A DNA stretch of 64,000 bases from Bin87 sp965220055 (GTDB lineage Bacteria > Chloroflexota > Dehalococcoidia > Lucifugimonadales > UBA3495), in NCBI GenBank assembly GCA_965220055.1, contig CBDCPE010000004.1, forward strand, positions 1,922,001 through 1,986,000. The letters run 5' to 3'. The translations under genes and the position numbers were made by a program. Positions 52,541-60,216 of this stretch are shown piece by piece (position 1 is the stretch's first letter; the number at the start of each line of letters is the position of its first letter). The notes under the pieces are model-generated. The model did not search any database. It was not told the origin of the DNA and saw only the letters and a list, made by a program, of their open reading frames with translations.

Positions 52541-52936
52541 CTACAGGTTCACAACCAGGTTGTCCGGCGCGCGACACAGGATGCCCTCCTGTACCTCATC
52601 ATAGGGGTTCTCCTCGATGTGCGGCGTGTTCGCCGGCACGAAGATGAAGTCGCCGGGCCCTGCTTCGATCCACTCCTCGAAGTTCTCGCCGAAATACACG
52701 CGTACGTGTCCTTTCAGCACATAGGCGGCGGTTTCGGCTTCCAGGTGCGTGTGCGGCGGCCCCTTTTCGCGCGGCGCGGCGGTCACCTTGCCCATCCAGA
52801 TCTTGGTGGTATCGCCCTTGCCCGGCACGATGGCCGGCTGGCGCACCATCCCCGGCGTCTGGATCGTCTCCGAGGCGTCGCCCACCGTGTGCACCACGTA
52901 GGGCTTCAGGTCAGTCTGTTGTTCCGTAGTCGTCAT
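52541..52936 (-). CDS. Cupin-domain protein
   Basis: 131-aa single cupin. Motif 1 is in GPPHTHLEAETAAYVLKGHVRVYFG (metal His/Glu) and motif 2 in EAGPGDFIFVPANTPHIEEN (His). The N-terminal residues include VRQPAIVPGKGDTTKIWMGKV. Small cupins bind metal or small molecules; no pathway is indicated. It starts just downstream of the 52958-53329 gene on the same strand. Confidence 0.87.
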   Translation of the reverse strand: MTTTEQQTDLKPYVVHTVGDASETIQTPGMVRQPAIVPGKGDTTKIWMGKVTAAPREKGPPHTHLEAETAAYVLKGHVRVYFGENFEEWIEAGPGDFIFVPANTPHIEENPYDEVQEGILCRAPDNLVVNL

Positions 52937-52957
52937 AGATATTGCTCCTTGTGTTGG

Positions 52958-53329
52958 TCACGGGGATAGCGGAATGTGCGGCGGGCCAACCGGATAGTCC
53001 TCCTGCCGTCCTGTATCGCCGTCTTGGATGATAAAGTCTCGCCGGTCGCGGTACAAGCGCGCCCGATTGAGGACTACCTCACCGTCCCAATCCACTTCGT
53101 CGTAGTGCGTCATCAGCCAGTATTTGTGGTCGCCGACGAACAGGTAAACGTTGTCCATGGCGAAAAACCGGGCGGGTACACCCTCCCCGTCACGAAAACG
53201 CTCACACACCGCCTCCAGCAACTCCCGTTGCCCGTCCTTCTGTAACAGCACATACTCATGCGGCCACGTCTCGCGGTACGTGACCGCCTCCCGCCAGGGC
53301 GCGGCGGCGATGAGTTCGGTGAGTTTCAT
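52958..53329 (-). CDS. Hypothetical protein, complete copy of a partly duplicated family
   Basis: 123 aa. MKLTELIAAAPWREAVTYRE, TWPHEYVLLQKDGQRELLEA, then VPARFFAMDNVYLFVGDHKYWLMTHYDEVDWD. No known domain is recognised; the composition suggests a small alpha/beta protein. Residues 1-42 are duplicated as a fragment at 54372-54500, with the DUF4268-type gene in between. A small gene with this WPHEYV-LLQKDG start is plausible as a recurrent accessory protein. Function unknown. Confidence 0.7.
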   Translation of the reverse strand: MKLTELIAAAPWREAVTYRETWPHEYVLLQKDGQRELLEAVCERFRDGEGVPARFFAMDNVYLFVGDHKYWLMTHYDEVDWDGEVVLNRARLYRDRRDFIIQDGDTGRQEDYPVGPPHIPLSP

Positions 53330-53373
53330 TGATCTCGTCATCGCGATTTGGCGATAGGGGCGGGTGTTTCCCC

Positions 53374-54330
53374 TTACGGCTCAAGTTCGTTCATAACCGT
53401 TTCAAGGTGGGACTGGATTGCGGATTTGAGACTGCGGAGCGTTTCTATCGCCCACTCTTGTAGCTCCGCAAGTTGCTCGCCCGGATAATCAATGGCGCCT
53501 CTTTTGATGAAATTTATTGTGCACATTCGTTGATTGTCCCGGCGGTCCCACGACACGCCGGGCAATTCACGTTCGATCTCCGCGCTATGCCGGTACAGCC
53601 CGTCAAATATCGCCTTGTTTAGTTCTCTTTTAGGCGTACCAATCCATAGGTACACGTCGAGTGATGGCCCTCGGCCGAAGCTGTGCCAGAAGCCAATATT
53701 GTACGCGATACCAGGGAAACCGCTTGGAAATGTTTGGTTATTGCTTGCCTTGGCCACGCTCGTGTCGACTATGCCTTTCTCCGATAATTTCGTAACCACC
53801 GGCTGGAAAAAATCGAGATAACTTCGTTTGACGGCAGGGTACGTGTATCTAGGCCATTTCAACCGACGATTCGGACCAGCAACGAGTTCGAGTTCTCGTT
53901 CAATAGAATCACCGTTGCGCCACGCGTTCATTTTCACGGCGTATATCTGTAGTCCATCGTGTTCATTTAGCCAGTCCACAGTGCGGCGATGCGATTCTGT
54001 GAACCCGCCCGCTACCCAGATCAGAATCTTGGAACCGCTTTGGGACGCATAATTTAGCAACCCCGCAAGATGGTCGTTATCCGAATTTTCCATCTGGTTT
54101 TCGACAGTTACATATTTGTCACTGTCCGTCCCAGCGACCCTGGCCAAAATGTCAACCCGGCCACCCCAGCCTGGTAGTGGCGCTTCTTCCTGAATCAACT
54201 CGAGCTCGATACCCACCGCCTCACTCAGCAAATCCATGCGCTCAGCCAACCAGCCCGTGAAGTCGGTCTCGAGTGGCCAAATTTCACGCACCGGAAGTCG
54301 TTCCATTTCACTCAGTTCATGACAAGCCAT
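53374..54330 (-). CDS. DUF4268-type protein with nuclease-like N-terminus
   Basis: 318 aa. WLAERMDLLSEAVGIELELIQEEAPLPGWGGRVDILARV then VTVENQMENSDNDHLAGLLNYASQSGSKILIWVAG gives an E...D-I-L...E-N-Q pattern, consistent with the PD-(D/E)XK-like domain that precedes DUF4268 in this family. The C-terminal 150 residues (DFFQPVVTKLSEKGI and GPSLDVYLWIG) match the DUF4268 region. It is AT-richer than its neighbours and inserted between a full gene and a fragment of its paralog. Such proteins are associated with restriction or defence loci; not proven here. Confidence 0.78.
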   Translation of the reverse strand: MACHELSEMERLPVREIWPLETDFTGWLAERMDLLSEAVGIELELIQEEAPLPGWGGRVDILARVAGTDSDKYVTVENQMENSDNDHLAGLLNYASQSGSKILIWVAGGFTESHRRTVDWLNEHDGLQIYAVKMNAWRNGDSIERELELVAGPNRRLKWPRYTYPAVKRSYLDFFQPVVTKLSEKGIVDTSVAKASNNQTFPSGFPGIAYNIGFWHSFGRGPSLDVYLWIGTPKRELNKAIFDGLYRHSAEIERELPGVSWDRRDNQRMCTINFIKRGAIDYPGEQLAELQEWAIETLRSLKSAIQSHLETVMNELEP

Positions 54331-54371
54331 CTGTCTATTCCTTCGTCAACATCACCTGTCGCATTCCGCCG

Positions 54372-54500
54372 ACACACCGCCTCCGGAAACTCCTGCTGTC
54401 CGTCCTTCTGCAACAGCACATCCTCATGCGGCCACGTCTCTCGGTAGGTGACCGCCTCCCGCCAAGGTGCACTGGCAATTAGTTCCGTGCGTTTAGTCAT
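54372..54500 (-). pseudogene. 5' fragment of a 52958-type gene
   Basis: MTKRTELIASAPWREAVTYR then ETWPHEDVLLQKDGQQEFPEAV is about 80% identical in DNA to the start of the 52958-53329 gene, then similarity ends abruptly just upstream of the DUF4268-type gene. The remaining reading frame (to 54312) is unrelated. Confidence 0.75.
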
Positions 54501-54502
54501 CA

Positions 54503-54871
54503 CTACGCAGGTAGGGCGGCAACAATTAGACTATCGACATAGCTCCGGGTCAGTAGCATCAATTCTCGATGTGTATCCAACGACAGGTTCCGGTTATAGA
54601 AGTGACCGTGAAGCGAACCTGCGGACCTAAGTCCACTGCGCAAATACAAATCGTGCCCGTGCCTCTCCATCAGGTGTTGGATCACTACGGCACGCCTTAA
54701 TGCCCCGTCCGTTCCTCTTATGAGGCTATGTCGGATTGCAATCGCTTGTATCGCATTGTGAACAGCGCCCCAAAGCATCTCGCCAGCGGCTGCATCTTCG
54801 TGTTCTGAAATCAACCGATCGGACAACGCTCTGTATTGTTGGGCTACATCAACACGCGCTTGTAAAGTCAT
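54503..54871 (-). CDS. PaREP1/HEPN-like protein, second gene of an intact pair
   Basis: 122-aa helical protein. RLISEHEDAAAGEMLWGAVHNAIQAIAIRH is the AG-x-x-LW-GA helix and GLRSAGSLHGHFYNRNLSLD the LHGxFY motif; R-S-A-G-S-L-H is an Rx5H as in HEPN RNases. ATG 54871 overlaps the stop of the upstream gene as ATGA, so the two are translated together. It is homologous to the genes at 12208 and 32574. No MNT-like partner is adjacent. Confidence 0.78.
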   Translation of the reverse strand: MTLQARVDVAQQYRALSDRLISEHEDAAAGEMLWGAVHNAIQAIAIRHSLIRGTDGALRRAVVIQHLMERHGHDLYLRSGLRSAGSLHGHFYNRNLSLDTHRELMLLTRSYVDSLIVAALPA

Positions 54872-55224
54872 CCGGCGGTTTCCAGATAACCGCGCAGGGT
54901 ACTCACGAATACCCTGATGTCTGGGACGGAATGACGCATCTCCTCCCAGTCTTCGTAATGCCACCGGGCATTGTCCCTGAACGAACCGGCCGCGAAGTAG
55001 CCCAGAAGATGCCAGTTCTCTACGCCACGGTCATGCTTCTGGTCCAGCCATTTGGCGAAACGCATCAGATCTTCTTCATCGCTGTGAGGTCGGCCATGGT
55101 GTTCGGCAAGACTGGACATCGCATGTTCCGCAGCCTTCCACAGCAACACGGATCCCTGATCATGGTCTCCCAACGCGATAGTACGGTCGGCTTGGTCAAG
55201 CAGAGCAAGTGAGTCGTCATTCAT
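54868..55224 (-). CDS. PaREP1/HEPN-like protein, first gene of an intact pair
   Basis: 118 aa, helical. LDQADRTIALGDHDQGSVLLWKAAEHAMSSLAEHHG shares GDH-x5-L-x-W-x-AA and SLxxxxG with the IS1380-split gene at 32890-34957. FRDNARWHYEDWEEM contains R-D-N-A-R-W-H, an Rx5H. The next gene starts in its stop codon (ATGA). Two such pairs in one window suggest a conserved bicistronic module of unknown role. Confidence 0.78.
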   Translation of the reverse strand: MNDDSLALLDQADRTIALGDHDQGSVLLWKAAEHAMSSLAEHHGRPHSDEEDLMRFAKWLDQKHDRGVENWHLLGYFAAGSFRDNARWHYEDWEEMRHSVPDIRVFVSTLRGYLETAG

Positions 55225-55267
55225 AGCCTGACCCCTCTAGCCCCATTATGGTGTGCCAATTGACAGC

Positions 55268-55291
55268 AGGGGCGAACAATCGTCCGCCCCT
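55268..55291. repeat. Dispersed palindromic repeat, diverged copy 6
   Basis: aggggcg and cgcccct arms with a diverged centre. It lies 30 bp after the 3' end of the molybdopterin-dehydrogenase gene. Confidence 0.6.
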
Positions 55292-55321
55292 ACCGTTCTT
55301 GCCGTCGCTGTAACGTCGACG

Positions 55322-57655
55322 CTAACCGCCGTTCTGCTCCCACAGCGCTTCGAGCACCGCGCCGGGGTTCATGGGCAGGTTAGTCATCCGCACGCCCGTG
55401 GCGTTGTGGATGGCGTTGGCGATGGCGGCCATGGGCGGGACGATGGGCACCTCGCCCACGCCGCGCACGCCGTAGGGATGCCCGGGGTTGGGCACCTCCA
55501 CCACTACCGCGTCGATCATCGGCAGGTCCAGCGACGTGGGCATCCGGTAGTCCAGGAAACTGGAGTTCTGCATCTGGGCATCGTCGTTGAAGTAGTATTC
55601 CTCGTTCAGCGCCCAGCCGATACCCTGCACGGCTCCACCCTGGATCTGCCCTTCCACGTAGGACGGGTGGATGGCGGTGCCAGCATCCTGGATCGCCGTG
55701 TAGCGCAGGATGTCCACCTTGCCGGTGTCCATGTCCACGGCCACGTCGGCGATGTGCAGCGCGTAGGCGCCGCCTACGCCCGTGGGCGACACGTTGGCCC
55801 GTCCGACGATGGGTCCGCCGGTGCCGTTTAGCCGCGACGCCAGTTCCTTGAAGGTGAACCGCAGCTCCGGCTCCGACTTGTGCTGGATCACGCCGTCGGA
55901 GTACTCGACGTTTTCAGAGTCGATGTCCCAGATGCGCGCCGCCCGGTTGATCATCTGCTGTTTCACGTCCTGCGCCGCCTCGTAGGAAGCCCAGCCCGTC
56001 TTGAACGCCACGCCGCTGCCGCCGGTCATGGAGGTCCAGCCTATCGAGTTGGTGTCTGCCACCGCCGGGGCAACGTCCTCGGCGGCGAGGTCCAGCACCT
56101 CGGCTACATGCATCGCCGCCACCGCGCGGGAGCCGCCGATATCCGGCGAACCCTCAACTAGGCTCACCGTGCCGTCAGTCAGCACGCTAACGATCGCGCT
56201 GGCCGGGCCGGTGCCGTTGAACCAGAACCCGCCGGCCATGCCACGGCCCACCTTCTTGCCCTCGGCTTCCGGAGACCCGTCGATGGGAGAATTCCAGTGG
56301 TCGTGTTCCCGGGCAGCCTGCACGGTCTCCATCCAGCCGATGCTCCCGAACTGCGGTCCGGTGACCCGGCGGTCGCCCTGCTTCGCTCCGTTCAGCGTCC
56401 GGAAGTCCAACTTGTCCATGCCGATCTTTTCGCAGATCTCGTCCACCACCGACTCCACGGCGAAAGCCGCCGCCGGCGAGCCTGGGGCACGGTACGCCGC
56501 TGTCTTCGGGTGGTTCAGCACCACGTCGGCAGCCTCGATACGCCCGTTGGCGATGTTGTAGCAGGACAGGGCACACTGCGCACCCGGGTTCACCGGCGAG
56601 CCGGGATACGCGCCAGCCTCGTAATACAGCACCACGTCGGCGGCGGTGATTTTGCCGTCGTTGGTGACGCCCATCTTGACGCGCATGTAGCCGCCCGAAG
56701 TCGGGCCCGTGCCCTCGAACACTTCGGTGCGCGACATCTGAATCTTGACCGGACGGCCCGTCTTGCGTGACAGCGCCGCCGCTACCGGCTCCAGGTACAC
56801 CAGCGTCTTGCCGCCGAACCCGCCGCCGATCTCCAGCTGCGTCACCAGCACCTTGGACACCGGGATGCCCATGACCGTAGCCGTCTGATCCCGCACGTTG
56901 AAGTGCCCCTGGCTGCTGCACCAGATGTGCAGCGAGTCGTCGGCATTCCACAGCGCCGTGGCAGCGTGGGGCTCGATGTAGCCCTGGTGCACCGCCTTGG
57001 TGCGGAACTCCCGCTCCACAACCAAGTCGGCGGCAGCAAAGCCGGTTTCAATGTCACCCATCTCGTAAAAATAGCGGTTGGGCACGTTGCCCACCTTGCC
57101 GGCGTCACTCTCGCCCAGCAAGCCGCCGGGCCGCACGTTGGGATCGTTGAGATTCGCCAACCGCTCGTGGACCAGCGGCGCGTCGTCGCGCATGGCCTCC
57201 AGCACGTCGGTCACCGGCTCCAGCACCTCGTAATCAACTTCGATGAGCGCTAGCGCCAGCTCGGCCTCGTGGGCGCTGTCAGCGGCCACGGCGGCGATGG
57301 CGTGCCCTTTGTACAGGGCTTTCTCAGCAGCCAGGCAGTTGTTGCTGAGGAACTTGGGGTTGATCATTGCCCCTTCGCCCAGGTCCAGCACCCGTCCGCC
57401 AGCCTGCGGCAGGTCGGCGGACGTCACCACGGCATGGATGCCGGGCATTGCCTCCGCCTTGCTGGTGTCGATGCTCTTGATCCGTGCGTGGGCGTGCGGG
57501 CTTCGCAGCACCTTGCCGTAGAGCATCCCTGGTAGCGTCAGGTCCGCACCGTACTGCGCCCTTCCCGTAACCTTATCGACCCCGTCGTGCCGGATGGGTC
57601 GGCTCCCGATTACGCTGTAGCCGTTGGTAGCGGCGGATTGCTGAGTGGTGGTCAT
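55322..57655 (-). CDS. Xanthine dehydrogenase family, molybdopterin-binding large subunit
   Basis: 777-aa molybdenum-cofactor subunit. The N-terminal a/b hammerhead is GSRPIRHDGVDKVTGRAQYGADL; QLEIGGGFGGKTLVYLEPVAAAL and YRAPGSPAAAFAVESVVDEI bind Moco; the C-terminal GVGEVPIVPPMAAIANAI has the catalytic Glu. Related enzymes hydroxylate purines, aldehydes, nicotinate, or carry CO dehydrogenase activity. The [2Fe-2S] and FAD subunits that normally accompany it are not adjacent on either side, so they must be elsewhere or this member is atypical. A 455-bp gap separates it from the divergent CoA transferase. Confidence 0.92.
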   Translation of the reverse strand: MTTTQQSAATNGYSVIGSRPIRHDGVDKVTGRAQYGADLTLPGMLYGKVLRSPHAHARIKSIDTSKAEAMPGIHAVVTSADLPQAGGRVLDLGEGAMINPKFLSNNCLAAEKALYKGHAIAAVAADSAHEAELALALIEVDYEVLEPVTDVLEAMRDDAPLVHERLANLNDPNVRPGGLLGESDAGKVGNVPNRYFYEMGDIETGFAAADLVVEREFRTKAVHQGYIEPHAATALWNADDSLHIWCSSQGHFNVRDQTATVMGIPVSKVLVTQLEIGGGFGGKTLVYLEPVAAALSRKTGRPVKIQMSRTEVFEGTGPTSGGYMRVKMGVTNDGKITAADVVLYYEAGAYPGSPVNPGAQCALSCYNIANGRIEAADVVLNHPKTAAYRAPGSPAAAFAVESVVDEICEKIGMDKLDFRTLNGAKQGDRRVTGPQFGSIGWMETVQAAREHDHWNSPIDGSPEAEGKKVGRGMAGGFWFNGTGPASAIVSVLTDGTVSLVEGSPDIGGSRAVAAMHVAEVLDLAAEDVAPAVADTNSIGWTSMTGGSGVAFKTGWASYEAAQDVKQQMINRAARIWDIDSENVEYSDGVIQHKSEPELRFTFKELASRLNGTGGPIVGRANVSPTGVGGAYALHIADVAVDMDTGKVDILRYTAIQDAGTAIHPSYVEGQIQGGAVQGIGWALNEEYYFNDDAQMQNSSFLDYRMPTSLDLPMIDAVVVEVPNPGHPYGVRGVGEVPIVPPMAAIANAIHNATGVRMTNLPMNPGAVLEALWEQNGG

Positions 57656-58110
57656 GGTTCACCTCATAATGTGGGACGGTGGCATTGTGGCATTAGCGTA
57701 GTGGCGCCATCTTACCATATGGGTATCGCCGTACCGAGACTGTTATGGCGCGCCCCCGTTGCACGGCGTTCGTTGTGATAGAATCTGAAAAATCGGTTCC
57801 CGATCCGCACATGCGGAACCGCTGCTATTCAGCTCGGTTGCCGCGTTCGATTTTCGGACACCGCCTTGTCAGGACTCCCAATTGAAGCCCCTCGCCCGAT
57901 AACGCGCAAGCATGCTTCGGTACGCGACGATACCCGGTGCCTTCCGCAAATCCCCAACGGGCCTCCAATCGTACGAATGACATAATAATCGTGCTTCTTT
58001 TATAAGAATGTTTCGATGTGTGCGCTATAATTGCCCGAACTTGGACCCCAACGACTGCGGTGACCGACAGACTTACGCTTGGCCCGGTCACTCTGGAGGA
58101 ATAGCGGGAA
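57656..58110. other. Divergent intergenic region
   Basis: 455 bp between the molybdopterin-dehydrogenase start and the CoA-transferase start. It contains a tataat at 58026-58031, a candidate -10 for the plus-strand operon (no clear -35), but no recognisable RNA or gene. Confidence 0.5.
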
Positions 58111-59307
58111 ATGAAACCCCTGGACGGCATCAAGGTTCTCGACCTTACCCGCGCCCTGGCCGGACCGTTCTGTGCCACCATGCTCGGCGACTACGGAGCC
58201 GACGTCATCAAGATTGAACGGCCCGGCGCCGGCGACGACACTCGTGGATGGGGACCCCCGTTCATCGGCGAGGAATCCGCCTACTTCCTCTCGGTCAATC
58301 GCAACAAGCGCAGCCTCACCCTCAATCTGCGCGACGAGAAGGCCCAGCAAGTTTTCCTCAAGCTGGCTGCCGACGCCGACGTGATCGTCGAAAACTTCAC
58401 GCCCGACGTGATGTCCAACTTCAACCTCGGCTACGAGGAAGTGAAGAAGATCAATCCCGGCATCGTCTACTGTTCCATCTCCGGCTTCGGCGCCAGCGGG
58501 CCCTATCGCGACCGGCCTGCCTACGACCAGATCATGCAGGGCGTCAGCGGCCTGATGAGCATCACCGGCGACCTCGGCGGCGACCCCCAGAAGGTCGGCA
58601 TCGCCGTGAGCGACATCGGCGCCGGTATGTGGGCTGCCTTCGCCATCATGGCCGCCCTATTCCATCGCAACTCCCCCAACGGCAAGGGAGCTGGTCAGTA
58701 CATCGACCTCTCCATGCTCGACGCTCAGGTCGCCTGGATGACCTACCAGGCCGGCTACTATTTCGCCACCGGTGAGGCTCCCCAACGGCTGGGCGCGGCC
58801 CATCCCACCCTCGTACCCTACCAGGGTTTCAAGGGCAAGGACGGCAAATTCTTCAACGTCGCGGTGGGCTCCGAGCGCCTTTGGGAGCGGTTCTGCCAGG
58901 GCATCGAACGCACCGACCTCCACGATGACACCAATTACGCCACCAACGGCGATCGGGTTAACCACCGCTCCGAACTGGTCTCTTTGCTGGTGGAACATTT
59001 CAGCACCCGCGACGCCGATGACTGGGTCGCCGACCTGCAGGCCGTCAGTGTCCCCGCCGGTCCCATCAACGACCTGAAGGACGTTTTCACTGACCCCCAG
59101 GTGCTGCACCGAGAGATGCTTCTCGAAATGCCCCATCCTACCCTCGGCTCCATCCAGCAGACCGGCTTGCCCATCAAATTCTCCGAGACCCCGGGCGAAC
59201 TGGAAAAACATCCCCCGTTGCTGGGTGAACACAACCATCAGATACTCAACGACCTGGGTTACTCCGATTCCGACATCGACCAAATGGCCACCACCGGCGT
59301 CATATAG
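58111..59307 (+). CDS. CaiB/BaiF-family CoA transferase
   Basis: 398-aa family III CoA transferase. MKPLDGIKVLDLTRALAGPFCATMLGDYGADVIKIERPGAGDDTR is the signature opening; LNLRDEKAQQVFLKLAADADVIVENFTPDVM, the catalytic Asp in YIDLSMLDAQVAWM, and GPINDLKDVFTDPQVLHREML follow. These enzymes move CoA between carboxylic acids (as in carnitine, oxalate, succinyl- and aryl-CoA systems). It heads an operon with the SDR-like gene (35 bp later) and an M24 peptidase. GGAGG precedes ATG 58111 by 12 nt. Confidence 0.94.
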   Translation: MKPLDGIKVLDLTRALAGPFCATMLGDYGADVIKIERPGAGDDTRGWGPPFIGEESAYFLSVNRNKRSLTLNLRDEKAQQVFLKLAADADVIVENFTPDVMSNFNLGYEEVKKINPGIVYCSISGFGASGPYRDRPAYDQIMQGVSGLMSITGDLGGDPQKVGIAVSDIGAGMWAAFAIMAALFHRNSPNGKGAGQYIDLSMLDAQVAWMTYQAGYYFATGEAPQRLGAAHPTLVPYQGFKGKDGKFFNVAVGSERLWERFCQGIERTDLHDDTNYATNGDRVNHRSELVSLLVEHFSTRDADDWVADLQAVSVPAGPINDLKDVFTDPQVLHREMLLEMPHPTLGSIQQTGLPIKFSETPGELEKHPPLLGEHNHQILNDLGYSDSDIDQMATTGVI

Positions 59308-59342
59308 CTCCTGGCGATTTGTGAAGGCAGTGAGGTAGTCAT

Positions 59343-60170
59343 ATGGACTTCGGACTCCGGGATACAGTCGCCTTGGTGGTCGACTCGCATCTGGCGATCG
59401 CCACCGCTACCGCCGCCGCACTGGCTAAAGAGGGCGCGCTCCTATCGTTGACCGCTCCTGACAGCTACCGGATGCGCCACGTCGAGCTCGAGCTCGCCCG
59501 CAAGCACGTTCAGCAGGACCGCTTTCGTGCCGTCATCGCTGACCTCGACCGGGAACAGGACATCCACCGCCTGGTCCGCGAGACCCTGCACCGCCAGGGC
59601 AACATCGGCGTCATGGTCACCATAGTACAGGACCAAGGCAACTTGCCGGCCAGCGAACTTGAGGACGAGCAGATCGAGCCGGCTCTGGCCCGCAACTTTA
59701 TGTCCGCCGTGCATCTAACCCGCGAAGTGCTCCCCCACATGAAGCGCTACGGATTGGGCCGAATCATCAATCTGGTCCCGTTCTCCGCCATGGAAGTGTC
59801 GCCACACAACACTCTCTCGTCGCTCAGCCTTGCTCCGGTGCTGGCTTATTTCAAGGGATTGGCGTCCGAACTTGCCCCGCGCAACATCACGGTGAACAAC
59901 GTCATTTACGCCGGCGTCCACTGTGAGGAGATCGAAGATCGCCAGCACGCCAAAGCGAACCAGGAATTTGATGCATCCGATGGCGAAGCACACGGCCAAG
60001 TCTGCACCGAATCCAGGCTCGAGAAAATCGCCGCCGAAACCCCCATGAAACGCATGGGCACACCCGAAGAGGTCGGCGATATCGTCTGCATGATCGCCTC
60101 CTACCAGGCATCCTATCTCACTGGTGCCAATATCATCGTCGACGGCGGCATCCACCACAACTACGCCTGA
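59343..60170 (+). CDS. SDR-fold protein with degenerate cofactor and catalytic motifs
   Basis: 275-aa short-chain dehydrogenase/reductase fold. LGRIINLVPFSAM, ELAPRNITVNNVIYAGVHCEEI and MKRMGTPEEVGDIVCMIASYQASYLTGANIIVDGGIHHNYA clearly belong to SDRs. But the TGxxxGxG loop reads VDSHLAIATATAAALA, without its glycines, and the YxxxK position reads LSLAPVLAYFKGLASELAP without the expected Tyr before the Lys. It may have lost NAD(P)H catalysis and serve a scaffold or ligand-binding role. It lies between CaiB and M24 in the operon. Confidence 0.8.
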   Translation: MDFGLRDTVALVVDSHLAIATATAAALAKEGALLSLTAPDSYRMRHVELELARKHVQQDRFRAVIADLDREQDIHRLVRETLHRQGNIGVMVTIVQDQGNLPASELEDEQIEPALARNFMSAVHLTREVLPHMKRYGLGRIINLVPFSAMEVSPHNTLSSLSLAPVLAYFKGLASELAPRNITVNNVIYAGVHCEEIEDRQHAKANQEFDASDGEAHGQVCTESRLEKIAAETPMKRMGTPEEVGDIVCMIASYQASYLTGANIIVDGGIHHNYA

Positions 60171-60216
60171 TACCTCGAACCGCACCGTTCCGGTTCCTCG
60201 CCGCAGGAGGCCCCCA

